The notes beneath the pieces are model-generated. The model did not search any database, was not told the origin of the DNA, and saw only the letters and a program-made list of their open reading frames with translations. DNA of 64,000 bases from Trinickia mobilis (GTDB taxonomy: Bacteria > Pseudomonadota > Gammaproteobacteria > Burkholderiales > Burkholderiaceae), in contig NZ_JAFLRF010000001.1 of assembly GCF_017315705.1 (NCBI RefSeq), forward strand, positions 514,394-578,393, read 5' to 3'. This document shows positions 17,735-26,434 of this stretch, piece by piece. Each line of letters begins with the position of its first letter. Within the stretch, counting starts at the first letter, position 1. The position numbers and the translations under genes are program-made.

Positions 17735-18180
17735 AACGGGCGAAGCCGTCCCACTGGGCGAGATTACCGGGCAGCACTTCGATGCGGCCTTCGGCCTGAA
17801 TGCGCGCGGCACGCTGTTTGCGGTTCAGAAGGCGTTGCCGCTGTTCAACGATGGCGGATCGATCTTCATGACCGGGTCAATTGCTTCGGTGAAAGGTTTT
17901 CCTGGTTTCAGCGTGTATGCGGCGAGCAAGGCGGCGTTGCACTCATTCGCACGCGGGTGGCTCAACGAACCGAAGGGCAGGAATATCCGGGTGAACGTGC
18001 TGAGCCCGGGGCAGATCGCCACACCGATTCAGGAGCAACTTTTCGACGAGGGGACGAAGTTCGTGCCGGCCGATCATCCGCTGCGGCCGGTGCGGCTGCT
18101 CGTCAACGAAGCGCTGAAGCGGCTCAACGGACTGTTTAGCGTGATCTACGCGGAAGCGGCCGAGCGTTCATATGAACACG
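17735..18180 (+). pseudogene. SDR oxidoreductase fragment
   Basis: The frame encodes the middle of an SDR: LGEITGQHFDAAFGLNARGTLFAVQKALP, the Ser region GGSIFMTGSIASVKG, the Tyr-x3-Lys in FSVYAASKAAL and RVNVLSPGQIATP. The Rossmann N-terminus (TGxxxGIG) is missing and no start codon fits, and the C-terminus beyond ATPI runs into unrelated sequence. It is a dead gene between a LysR gene and the end of dld. Confidence 0.75.
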
Positions 18181-18243
18181 ATATCCATAACGCACGGCTC
18201 GCAAAGCCCGTTTCAACAGCCTGCTAGGGGCAATAGAGTCCCA

Positions 18244-19983
18244 CTAGACCACGGCTTCCCGATACTTCGCGAACTTCGACGTCTGTCCGATCCCCGGATT
18301 GAAGCAGTTGCAGGGATCGAGACGTTGATAGAACGCGGCGAGCCGGGGCTTCGCATGGTACAGATGGCCGACGTTGTGTTCCGCCGGATATTCGGCGCCG
18401 CGGCGGTCCAGTAGCCTCCACATCTTGTGTTCGACTTCAAGGCAGTCGTTACCCTTCTTGACGATGTAATCCTGGTGGAACACGTGGCAAAGGAAGTGGC
18501 CGTAGTACAACTTGATAGAGATGGCTTCTTCAATGTCGGGCGGCAGCGTCTCGATCCAGTCGCGGTCATTGCGTCGCAGTGCGAGGTCCAGCGCGACGAT
18601 ATTCTCCACTTCCCGGGTATGAACGGCGCGATAGCGGACGGCTGCGCCGGCGGCCGCGAAACGATGCAGGAATGCTTTCCTGCCTTCTTCGTCCGTGCAT
18701 TCAAAATAACCGCCGCTGGCATGCTCGAAATAGCCCGAAAGGAAGGCACGCGTTTCTTCCACGCTTTCAGCCGAAACCTTCAGCATCAGATGGTGCGCGT
18801 ACTTGTCGCGATACTGCTTCATTCGCACCGGTAGATGGCTCGGGAATAGCCGGCTCGCGGCTTGCATGACGCGGTCGGCGAGATGCGAAGGGAGAAAGCC
18901 GAAACGATCGAACAGCGTATCGAAACGGCTTTTTAGCCCGAACAGCACAGGCAACCGGGAGGTGCCAAGATAGTTGATTGCAAGGAAGGTGTCCTTGCCG
19001 TACTCCTCAGCGATGTCGAAAGCGTCGCGATGCAGATATTCGCCGGAGATCGGCAGATGTTTGAAGTCGTGCAGCGCGTGACGGCGGATTTCAGACAGCT
19101 CGTCGGGGCGGTTCGTACCGATATAGAACACCTTTGCATTCTGCTCGATCGGAAATGTGTCGAGCCGTACCGCGAACACCATCACCTTGCCAGCCGAGCC
19201 TGACGCTTCGTGGAGGCGCTGTGGATCGGCGTTGAAACGCGCCGGCGTATCGGCATCGATCTCACGAACATGAGTCGCGTAGCCGTGATCGGATCCGGCG
19301 CCCGCGTTGTAGCGAATATCCGCATCGCTGAATTCGCGGCGCTCCAGTCGGCCAAGGATGTCCTCGGGCGAGTCGCCGAGTTCGATTCCCAGATGGTTGA
19401 CGAGGTTGAGTTTTCCCGCCGCATCCACCTGCCCGAAAACCGCCATTTCCGTATACGCCGGGCCGCGCTGCACCAGCGCACCGCCCGAGTTGTTGCAGAC
19501 CCCGCCGAACACCGACGCGCCGATGCAACTCGAGCCGATCACCGAATGCGGCTCGCGGCCAAGCGGCTTCAACGTCTTTTCCAGCTGATCGAGTGTCGCA
19601 CCTGGCAAGCAAACGACCTGCTTGCCACCGTCGATCACGTAGACCTTCTTCATGCGGCTCGTGTTGACAATCACGATGTCGCGATCGTAGTCGTCACCGT
19701 CCGGCGTCGAGCCGCCGGTGAGGCCCGTGTTCGATGCCTGCGTGATCACAATCACATTCGCTGCAATACAAGCCTGCAGCACTTTCCATTGTTCGACGAT
19801 CGTGCCGGGGCGGACCACCGCGAGCGCCTTGCCGGCGCCAAACCGGTAGCCGGTGCGATAGCGGCGGGTCGCGCCATCGTCCGTCAGGGTGTGCCTATTG
19901 CCGACGATGTCGCGCAGTTCCGCAATCAAAGTGGAAGCCTTGCTGTCCAGCCCAGCTGCCGACGGTGCGTGCGTTACTGACAT
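18244..19983 (-). CDS. dld: Quinone-dependent D-lactate dehydrogenase
   Basis: This 579-residue peripheral membrane flavoenzyme oxidises D-lactate to pyruvate and passes electrons to quinone. The FAD-binding PCMH domain is visible as SNTGLTGGSTPDG and GSSCIGASVFGGVCNNSGG, and the C-terminal part carries the Dld membrane-binding domain. The length fits E. coli Dld (571). The start at 19983 follows AGGAGAATTCG; an alternative ATG at 20004 lacks a ribosome site. A LysR gene is divergently placed 153 bases away and is the probable regulator. Confidence 0.95.
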   Translation of the reverse strand: MSVTHAPSAAGLDSKASTLIAELRDIVGNRHTLTDDGATRRYRTGYRFGAGKALAVVRPGTIVEQWKVLQACIAANVIVITQASNTGLTGGSTPDGDDYDRDIVIVNTSRMKKVYVIDGGKQVVCLPGATLDQLEKTLKPLGREPHSVIGSSCIGASVFGGVCNNSGGALVQRGPAYTEMAVFGQVDAAGKLNLVNHLGIELGDSPEDILGRLERREFSDADIRYNAGAGSDHGYATHVREIDADTPARFNADPQRLHEASGSAGKVMVFAVRLDTFPIEQNAKVFYIGTNRPDELSEIRRHALHDFKHLPISGEYLHRDAFDIAEEYGKDTFLAINYLGTSRLPVLFGLKSRFDTLFDRFGFLPSHLADRVMQAASRLFPSHLPVRMKQYRDKYAHHLMLKVSAESVEETRAFLSGYFEHASGGYFECTDEEGRKAFLHRFAAAGAAVRYRAVHTREVENIVALDLALRRNDRDWIETLPPDIEEAISIKLYYGHFLCHVFHQDYIVKKGNDCLEVEHKMWRLLDRRGAEYPAEHNVGHLYHAKPRLAAFYQRLDPCNCFNPGIGQTSKFAKYREAVV

Positions 19984-20136
19984 CGAATTCTCCTGAAGAA
20001 ACATTGGGTTCGACGCGCATCACTTCAACCGCCCCGGTCAGGTTTGACCTTTGAGCGCATCGGGTTGACACAAGGTTAAAATCAGGCCAGTCATTAGTCC
20101 AATATCTCGAAGTCACTTTTTGGAGACGAAAAAGAT

Positions 20137-21036
20137 ATGGAATTTCGTCAGTTACGCTACTTCCTTGCCGTGGCCGAGCATCTGCATTTCACGGATGCCG
20201 CGACGCACCTGGGCATCGCCCAGCCGCCTTTAAGCCAGCAGATCCTCAAGCTCGAGCGGGAAATCGGCACTCCCCTGTTCGTCCGGCATCCGCGCCGCGT
20301 CGAATTGACCGAAGCGGGACGGCTCTTTCGCGAGAGCGCGCGGCGCATCATCGAGGACGCGCAACAGGCATTCGTCGAAGCACAGAACGCGGGACGCGGA
20401 GAGACGGGCCGGCTTTCGCTGGGTTTTGCAGGTTCGACGGTGTTTCATCCGATGGTCGCGACGACGATGCAGCAGTACCGGCAAGCGTATGAGCGTGTGT
20501 CGATCAGTTGCGAGGAGAGCAACAGTTCGGCGCTGCTGGACAAGGTCGCGGAGCGCCAGCTCGATGCCGCGCTGGTGCGCATGCCGCTGAATTGCCGGGA
20601 TCTGGTCGTCGAGCCGCTGGTCGACGAAACCATGTTGGCGGTGCTGCCGGCGAACCATCGCCTGAGCCGGCGACGGCGTATCGATCTGGCAGACCTCGCC
20701 GACGATCCGTTCATCCTTTTTCCACGGCCGATCGGCCCGGATCTGCATGACTCGATCATCGGTGCCTGCCGCCAGGCCGGTTTTACTCCGTCGATCGGCA
20801 TGGAATCGCCACAGATCTCATCGGCGCCGAACCTCGTAGCCGCTGGGTTCGGTGTCGCCGTGGTTCCTGCATCGATCCGTCAGGTCCAGGTCGAAGGCGT
20901 GTCTTATCACGAACTGAAGGGGGAACCGCTTTCGACGGGTATCGCGCTAATCCACCGGCAGCGCGAAAAGTCGCCGACCGTGCTGAATTTTGTGCAGATT
21001 TTGCGGTTGCAGCGAGGGGCCGCCCGCACGTCATGA
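20137..21036 (+). CDS. LysR-type regulator divergent from dld
   Basis: This is a 299-residue LysR protein with a classical HTH (FRQLRYFLAVAEHLHFTDAA, then LGIAQPPLSQQILKLEREIG) and an effector domain beginning GRLSLGFAGSTVFHPMV, similar to BenM/CatM-like regulators. It starts at an ATG behind TTTTGGAGACG. Divergent orientation to dld suggests that it controls lactate oxidation. A TTGACA box at 20065-20070 may be a -35 element, but no good -10 follows at the right distance. Confidence 0.9.
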   Translation: MEFRQLRYFLAVAEHLHFTDAATHLGIAQPPLSQQILKLEREIGTPLFVRHPRRVELTEAGRLFRESARRIIEDAQQAFVEAQNAGRGETGRLSLGFAGSTVFHPMVATTMQQYRQAYERVSISCEESNSSALLDKVAERQLDAALVRMPLNCRDLVVEPLVDETMLAVLPANHRLSRRRRIDLADLADDPFILFPRPIGPDLHDSIIGACRQAGFTPSIGMESPQISSAPNLVAAGFGVAVVPASIRQVQVEGVSYHELKGEPLSTGIALIHRQREKSPTVLNFVQILRLQRGAARTS

Positions 21037-21471
21037 TGTCGCGTGAGTGAGTCATGCCGAAGTGGGCCCAAGTGTCGGTCCCAACACGGACCTCTGAATT
21101 TTTGGCCTGGCACTGGCCCTGCAGGCGCGAAGATCGCCCGTTGGAGACGGGCGTATTTGAATCCCGTTGCGGCCATCTGCCTATCGGCGTTGGGCTGCCC
21201 GCTCACAGCCACTGACCGGACGTCCACCGTGCAGCAGCACCGAACGTTCGGGTCCAGCTTCATCGCGTACGCACGTTTTGCCGAATTGCATACGGGGCCC
21301 ATGGAGGAACTCAATTGGCTTCCCTAAACATACATGGCAGCAACCGCAGTCGCGGGGCCGATTGCGCTCGACCGGCACACCGCCCGAAATCGCAGCCTGA
21401 CGCGCCGGACTTGCCAGAAGCGGCACCAGCCGATTGACCGTGGCCGTTGCATGCGCCACGAGGCGGCCGGC
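21037..21471. other. Intergenic region after LysR gene
   Basis: No gene was recognised here. A hairpin at 21135-21153 (arms CGCCCGT and ACGGGCG) followed by TATTTG may end transcription of the LysR gene. The rest has no clear coding pattern on either strand. Confidence 0.4.
21135..21153 (+). terminator. Hairpin, possible weak terminator of LysR gene
   Basis: Seven-base perfect arms CGCCCGT and ACGGGCG enclose TGGAG. Only a short T-rich tail follows, so efficiency is doubtful. Confidence 0.35.
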
Positions 21472-22194
21472 TTAGAATGCCGCCCTGCCGACCGACGCGC
21501 CGCCGTCGACGAAAAGCGTCTGGCCAGTGATAAACCCTGCGTCCTCGGACAACATGAAGGCGACAGCGCCCGCGAGTTCCTCTGTCTTACCGAGGCGGTT
21601 CATCGGTACGAGAGACAGGAAGCGCCGCTCGGCTTCGCTACCGACCGGCGCGTTCTGCCGGAGCATTTCAGTCTCAGTCGGTCCCGGGGCGACCGCGTTG
21701 ACCGTGATGCCGGTCTGCGCGAGCTCGAGCGCCCACGTGCGAGTGAAGCTCATCATTGCCGCCTTCGCGGCAGCATACGCGGTGCGATTCGTGACGCCGA
21801 GGACGACGAGGCTCGACAGATTGACGATGCGCCCCCAGCCGCGCTCGCGCATCCGGGGCAACAGCGCCTGCACGGTCTGCACGGCGGGCGTGAGATTGTG
21901 GCGGAACGACGCCTCGAGATCGTCGAGCCCGATCTCTCCGACCCGAGCGAGACGGACGAAGCCGACATTGTTGACGACGCCATCGAACGCATATCGCTCA
22001 ACGAGCGCGGCGAGTGTGTGATCGGTCGCATCCCGGTCGCTGAGGTCGGTCGCGACGAGCGTGCCAGGGAACGTCGGATCGTCGGCGCCGCGTGCGAGGC
22101 CGACGACGTGGTGCCCGTCGGCCGCGAGCCGGTTGGACAGTGCGCGACCGATACCCTTGCTTGCACCTGTGATCAGAAATGTGCGTTGGGTCAT
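21472..22194 (-). CDS. Short-chain dehydrogenase/reductase
   Basis: This is a 240-residue classical SDR with TGASKGIGRAL, the NNVG variant of NNAG, the catalytic Ser in NLSSLVVLG, Tyr-x3-Lys in YAAAKAAM and the GGASVG end typical of FabG-like proteins. The start at 22194 follows AAAGGAATCTC. It lies about 120 bases after the MFS gene on the same strand and may be in the same operon. The substrate is unknown. Confidence 0.88.
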   Translation of the reverse strand: MTQRTFLITGASKGIGRALSNRLAADGHHVVGLARGADDPTFPGTLVATDLSDRDATDHTLAALVERYAFDGVVNNVGFVRLARVGEIGLDDLEASFRHNLTPAVQTVQALLPRMRERGWGRIVNLSSLVVLGVTNRTAYAAAKAAMMSFTRTWALELAQTGITVNAVAPGPTETEMLRQNAPVGSEAERRFLSLVPMNRLGKTEELAGAVAFMLSEDAGFITGQTLFVDGGASVGRAAF

Positions 22195-22316
22195 GAGATT
22201 CCTTTGAAGGGGTTGAGGTTGGATGTGCGCCCTTCGGCGAGTTCGCGTGCCGGCGCAGCGACACCTGCACGGCCGTTGTACCGGCAGGGCGACGTCGACG
22301 CGACAAACTCGATGCC

Positions 22317-23540
22317 TCAGTGAGAAGCATCCGCGCGGCGCGTATGCGATGCAAACCTGTCGACGACGAACGCGGCGCCGAGCACAAGCGCACCACACGC
22401 GAACACGAGCGCGTAGTCGTTGTGAAAGCGCGAGAACAAGTACGAGTAGCCGTAACCGCCGAGCGCCTGGAACAAAGCGAATGCGGTGGTCGCACGGCTC
22501 CATGACGCGCGCTGCCTGTTGTGATCTTCCGGCAGCAGTTCACGGATGCGGCCGAGTACGAGCGGCACGATACCGGGCGTGAAGAGACCGAGAATCACGG
22601 TCGCAACGCCAATAGCGAACGGGTTCGCGAAGATCGCGAGCGTCGCGACTGCGAGTGCCTGAAGCAGCAGCGCGTAACGGTACGCTCTGCCAAAGCCGAG
22701 TTGGTCGCCCGCCTTGCCGGCCAGCACGGGACCGGCGATCGCTGCGACGCCATACAACAGCCAGTAGCCGGCGCCGACACTCGCGCCGCGTCCGAGGCCG
22801 CGAGCAACGTAATCGACGAGCATGATCATCGCGGGTACCAGCCCGAGCGCGTTAGCCGCGTATTGCACGTACAGCACGCGCACAGCGAGCCCAGCGCCCT
22901 GTGGTTCACGCTCGACGGTTGACGGCGCTGCAGGAGGGTGCGACGTGGGCCAGCCGAACCAGCTGAGCGCGGTCAGCGCGAGCGACACCGCGCCGAGTCC
23001 GTTCCATGCATTGCGCAGACCCGCGTGCAGCAAGTGAGGAATCAGCGTGCCGGACGCCGCGATCCCTAGCCCGACACCGAGGAAAATCATCCCGCTCACG
23101 AAGCCACGACGTGACGCAGGCACGTGCGGCAGGATTGTCGTCGCGACGAGCACCATGATCGCGCCGCCCGAGATGCCGGACAGAACCCTCCAGGAAAAGA
23201 ACCAGCCGATCGACACCGGATGGGCACAAGCAAAGAAGGCAGCGCTCGCGATGGCCATCAACGCGCGCAGCGCGGTGCGGTTCGACAGGACGGACGCGAG
23301 CGGGCGCCCCGCCAGCGCGCCGATCAGATAGCCGGCGAAATTCGCCGCGCCGAGCGTAACCGCCTGCGACGACGTGAACCAGTGCATCTGAATGAGCGAC
23401 GGAATCAGCGGCGTATAGGCGAAGCGCGCAAGGCCGATCGCGATGAGACTCGCGCTCAGTCCAGCGAATGTCGCAAACAGTGTGCGGGCGTCGAGCGATA
23501 CTGGCGCTGGTATGGATTCGGCTGTGGCATTGGATGACAT
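22317..23540 (-). CDS. MFS transporter, YbfB/YjiJ family
   Basis: This 407-residue, 12-helix permease belongs to the YbfB/YjiJ family of major facilitators. It shows the signature SLIAIGLARFAYTPLIPSLIQ in helix 1 and LGAANFAGYLIGALAGRPLA in helix 2. Substrates of this family are mostly unknown. The start at 23540 gives the usual hydrophilic leader; an alternative ATG lies at 23558. It is followed by the SDR gene on the same strand, and two GST genes lie upstream, which points to detoxification or modified-metabolite export, though that is only contextual. Confidence 0.85.
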   Translation of the reverse strand: MSSNATAESIPAPVSLDARTLFATFAGLSASLIAIGLARFAYTPLIPSLIQMHWFTSSQAVTLGAANFAGYLIGALAGRPLASVLSNRTALRALMAIASAAFFACAHPVSIGWFFSWRVLSGISGGAIMVLVATTILPHVPASRRGFVSGMIFLGVGLGIAASGTLIPHLLHAGLRNAWNGLGAVSLALTALSWFGWPTSHPPAAPSTVEREPQGAGLAVRVLYVQYAANALGLVPAMIMLVDYVARGLGRGASVGAGYWLLYGVAAIAGPVLAGKAGDQLGFGRAYRYALLLQALAVATLAIFANPFAIGVATVILGLFTPGIVPLVLGRIRELLPEDHNRQRASWSRATTAFALFQALGGYGYSYLFSRFHNDYALVFACGALVLGAAFVVDRFASHTRRADASH

Positions 23541-23808
23541 GACAGTATCTTTTCGCATAGGAAAGGCTCGACCGGTTGGCCCGAAGCCTATCCGGGAGCC
23601 TGTGACGAGACCCGCTCGTCGATTTACGATTCGCAGTACTATTAATTTGGATCGAACCGCGAAGTGTTCTACGCCGGTGCCACTGGCCCAGTGCTGCCAC
23701 CAGCCGCTCGACTCGCCGCCCGGCAAAGGCGGCAAGCCGAGCTTTCGCGCCACCAGGAGAGGAACGCGCGCGCGTGCGTGGGGCGGATGCCGATCGATCC
23801 GCCGGTGC

Positions 23809-24708
23809 TCAAGACGCGTTTGCCCTCTTTATGATTGCGCTCCCCGCGAGCTTGTCCTGCGCCCTGGTGTCGAAATCGCTGGCGTCGTGACGCTCGTGCA
23901 GCTGCACCGACGGCGCTCCGCTCGTACGGTTCACCATGCGGCCGCGCCTGACCGCCGGCCGCGCCAGGATAGCGTCGGCCCAGCGCTGCACGTTCTTGTA
24001 GTCCTGCACGCTCAAGAACTCCGCCGCCCCGTACAGCCAACCCTTCACGAGCCCGCCGTACCAGGGGAAAGTCGCGATGTCGGCGATCGTGTAGTCGCTG
24101 CCGGCGAGGTATTCGCTCTCGGCGAGGCGCCGATCGAGCACGTCGAGTTGGCGCTTGACCTCCATGGCGAAGCGATCGATCGGGTATTCGATCCTGGTCG
24201 GCGCGTAGGCATAGAAGTGGCCGAAGCCGCCGCCCAGATAGGGGGCACTGCCCACCTGCCAGAACAGCCAGCTCAGCGTCTCGGTGCGCGCTGCGACGTC
24301 CTTCGGCAGGAAAGCACCGAACTTTTCCGCCAGATACGTCAGGATCGAACCCGACTCGAACACGCGGATCGGCTTCGGGCCGCTGCGGTCCAGTAGCGCC
24401 GGGATCTTCGAGTTGGGGTTGACCGCCACGAAACCGCTGCCGAACTGGTCGCCGTCGCCGATCTTGATCAGCCAGGCGTCATACTCGGCGCCGGCATGGC
24501 CCAGGGCCAGCAGTTCTTCCAGCATGATCGCGACCTTGACGCCGTTGGGCGTGCCCTGCGAGTAGAGCTGGAATGGGTGCCGGCCAACAGGCAGTTCCTT
24601 GTCATGCGTCGGCCCGGCGATGGGTCGGTTGGTGCTCGCAAAGGTGCCGCCATTGGGTTTGGCCCAGGTCCAAACCTTCGGGAGCGTGTAGTCGAGGGAG
24701 TCGGCCAT
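23809..24708 (-). CDS. yghU: Nu-class glutathione transferase-like disulfide-bond oxidoreductase YghU
   Basis: The 299-residue sequence matches E. coli YghU almost end to end: the N-terminal extension KVWTWAKPNGGTFAS, ELPVGRHPFQLYSQGTPNG, YDAWLIKIGDGDQFGSGF, then NPNSKIPAL and ESGSILTYLAEKFGAFLP in the thioredoxin-like domain, followed by a helical C-terminal domain ending with LHERHDASDF. These nu-class enzymes bind two glutathiones and reduce organic disulfides and hydroperoxides. It follows the GST gene at 24738-25442 by 29 bases on the same strand, suggesting co-expression. Confidence 0.92.
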   Translation of the reverse strand: MADSLDYTLPKVWTWAKPNGGTFASTNRPIAGPTHDKELPVGRHPFQLYSQGTPNGVKVAIMLEELLALGHAGAEYDAWLIKIGDGDQFGSGFVAVNPNSKIPALLDRSGPKPIRVFESGSILTYLAEKFGAFLPKDVAARTETLSWLFWQVGSAPYLGGGFGHFYAYAPTRIEYPIDRFAMEVKRQLDVLDRRLAESEYLAGSDYTIADIATFPWYGGLVKGWLYGAAEFLSVQDYKNVQRWADAILARPAVRRGRMVNRTSGAPSVQLHERHDASDFDTRAQDKLAGSAIIKRANAS

Positions 24709-24737
24709 ATCTTCTCCGCAATCGGTTCGGGGCCGGC

Positions 24738-25442
24738 TCAGGCGGCCGTGGAATAGTTCGACGGGTAGAGCGCGCGATTAGTCTCTTCGTCGTTGATATT
24801 CTTGAACGCGTGGTCAGTGCCGACGGCACGCGCGCGCACGACAGCCGCGCGCGCGTTGACGGTCTCGAAGAGCCGCTTGAGGTTAGGGTACGGCGCGAGC
24901 GGGTCGTCGGTGTTTTTGAGCACGAACGAGGCGCGGTCGAGCCATCCCCAGGCCGAGATGTCTGCGATGGTGTACGTTTCGCCGACGATGTACGTCCGCC
25001 CTTCGAGGTGATCGTTCAGCACCTGGTAATGACGCTCGGCTTCGCGCCGGTAGCGGTTCACCGCATAGTCGAGGCCTGCCGGCGCAGCGAACTGGAAGTG
25101 CACGGCCTGGCCGGAGAACGGGCCGAAACCGGATGAGAGGAAGCTGAGCCAGGAAAGCAGCCCCGGCCGGTCTTCCGCAGAGCCGAGGAACTTGCCGGTC
25201 TTCTCTGCCAGATAGAGCAGGATCGCCGTGGAGTCGAACACGCGCGCCTCCTTGCCGGCCGGTCCCTCTGTGTCGACGATGGCCGGCACCTTGCCGTTGG
25301 GGTTGATGGCACGGAAGGCTGGCGCGTGCTGCTCGCCCTTGCTGGTATCGACCGGGATCACCTCGTAAGGGAGGCCCGCCTCTTCAAGGAAGAGAGCGAT
25401 CTTCGTCGGGTTCGGTGTGGGATGGAAGTAAAAGCGGATCAT
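24738..25442 (-). CDS. Glutathione S-transferase family protein (YfcG-like)
   Basis: This is a 234-residue GST with an N-terminal thioredoxin-like domain (MIRFYFHPTPNPTKIALFLEE, then NPNGKVPAIVD and FDSTAILLYLAEKTG) and a C-terminal all-helical domain. The asparagine/threonine-rich active-site start resembles YfcG and other nu-class enzymes. The start at 25442 follows GAGGTCGTTAC; the frame is open further upstream, but no family sequence is there. It is the first gene of the pair with yghU. Confidence 0.88.
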   Translation of the reverse strand: MIRFYFHPTPNPTKIALFLEEAGLPYEVIPVDTSKGEQHAPAFRAINPNGKVPAIVDTEGPAGKEARVFDSTAILLYLAEKTGKFLGSAEDRPGLLSWLSFLSSGFGPFSGQAVHFQFAAPAGLDYAVNRYRREAERHYQVLNDHLEGRTYIVGETYTIADISAWGWLDRASFVLKNTDDPLAPYPNLKRLFETVNARAAVVRARAVGTDHAFKNINDEETNRALYPSNYSTAA

Positions 25443-25623
25443 GGTAACGACCTCAGGTTTGCGAAGCGGTCCGGATGCGTGGTGCGCTGGTTCGCGCAGC
25501 GACAACACGATCGCGTACCTCTACAAGATGGAGGTAACTTTACGTCTGCCGTAACATCACCGTCCAATACCTATTTTTGACGACGTTCATAACATAAACG
25601 GATCATGCCGTTGACTCCACCAA
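25443..25623. other. Intergenic region carrying repeat copy A
   Basis: No complete gene is present between the GST start and the porin remnant. The main feature is one copy of a 60-base repeat (25548-25607), listed separately. Confidence 0.4.
25548..25607 (+). repeat. 60-base direct repeat, copy A
   Basis: The segment starts GCCGTAAC and ends with an ATG. It is matched at 50 of 60 positions, without gaps and in the same orientation, by copy B at 29963-30022. Ending in ATG with a purine-rich stretch just before, it may be an old gene leader. Confidence 0.7.
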
Positions 25624-25772
25624 GCCGGTGGCGACATGACGAAGTAGGCGAGGCCGCCCTGATAGACGTTGGCGTTGAACGAGCCCGCGACCTTGTAGTT
25701 TGTGAACGACGCCTTCGCGATCACTGGGCCGAAGTTGTACGATGCGCCGATCATGCGCCCTTCGAACTGCTA
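25624..25772 (-). pseudogene. Porin fragment
   Basis: The reverse strand encodes about 48 residues homologous to the middle of the porin at 9139: QFEGRMIGASYNFGP, AKASFTNYKVAGSFNANVY and QGGLAYF. These line up with FEGRTIGAVYTFGSL and NYKVARSFNSNVYGGGLQY of the intact porin. No start, signal peptide or C-terminal strand exists, so it is a remnant of a paralogue. Confidence 0.75.
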
Positions 25773-25870
25773 GGTTGACGCAACGAGATGGCAGCAATCT
25801 CAAGGGGCGTGCACGACCGACACGCCGCGAACCGGTGGAGGGGTCGTGCTGCCGTTTTCGGATCGGACAG

Positions 25871-26218
25871 TCAGGCGCCGCTCTCATCGGCGACGACGTA
25901 CGTCGCAACGGTGGGCGCGAAGAAAGGGGCCGGAATCAGGATCTTGCTTTCTTGATGCTGGATCAGCGGCAGGAGCCTGTCCACGTAAGCAGTCCAGCGG
26001 GCATCCTTCTTGATCTGTGCGCGACGTCGGGCGCGGTCATTTAGATCTTCATAGCCCCAATGGATAACCTGGTTGAGCGGACCGAGTTCAGTCACGTAGT
26101 ATCCGATGGGATTGGGCAAATATTCCAGTTGTACGGATAGGCCGGCAGACTTGTAGAGCGCGAAATACTCTTGGGTCTTCCCGGGAAACAATGTGTAGGT
26201 TCGGTGTTCGATGATCAT
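25871..26218 (-). CDS. NIPSNAP-family protein
   Basis: This protein has about 115 residues of the NIPSNAP/dimeric alpha-beta barrel type, with the typical start IIEHRTYTLFPGKTQEYFALY, GPLNQVIHWGYEDLNDR and the end WTAYVDRLLPLIQHQESKILIPAPF. The biochemical role of bacterial NIPSNAP proteins is mostly unknown, though they recur in aromatic and terpene catabolic clusters. The start chosen is the one at the conserved MIIEHRTYT; upstream starts at 26260 and 26287 are possible. It is the last gene of the second SDR-BKACE operon. Confidence 0.78.
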   Translation of the reverse strand: MIIEHRTYTLFPGKTQEYFALYKSAGLSVQLEYLPNPIGYYVTELGPLNQVIHWGYEDLNDRARRRAQIKKDARWTAYVDRLLPLIQHQESKILIPAPFFAPTVATYVVADESGA

Positions 26219-26434
26219 ATCGTTGGCAAATGAAGTGCGCGATCGAGCGTTGTCCAGCATGGGCGTTCTTGACGAATGCTCCTTCACGCGTAGGTTATCC
26301 GCCGGGCCAAAGTCAGTTGATTTAGCCCGGTACTTTCCACAAACGGTCTTGCATATCTAAAGCAATACTAATTAAATTTTCCACTTCTTGAAGTTCCTGA
26401 CGGGCTTCAATTCGATAGCTTGCTCAGCGTTGAG

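Noticed and set aside
20065-20096. TTGACA as LysR promoter
   Set aside because: No acceptable -10 box at 16-18 bases; left unassigned.
21130-21185. tRNA-like sequence with TTTGAATCCC
   Set aside because: No cloverleaf can be folded; only one strong stem.
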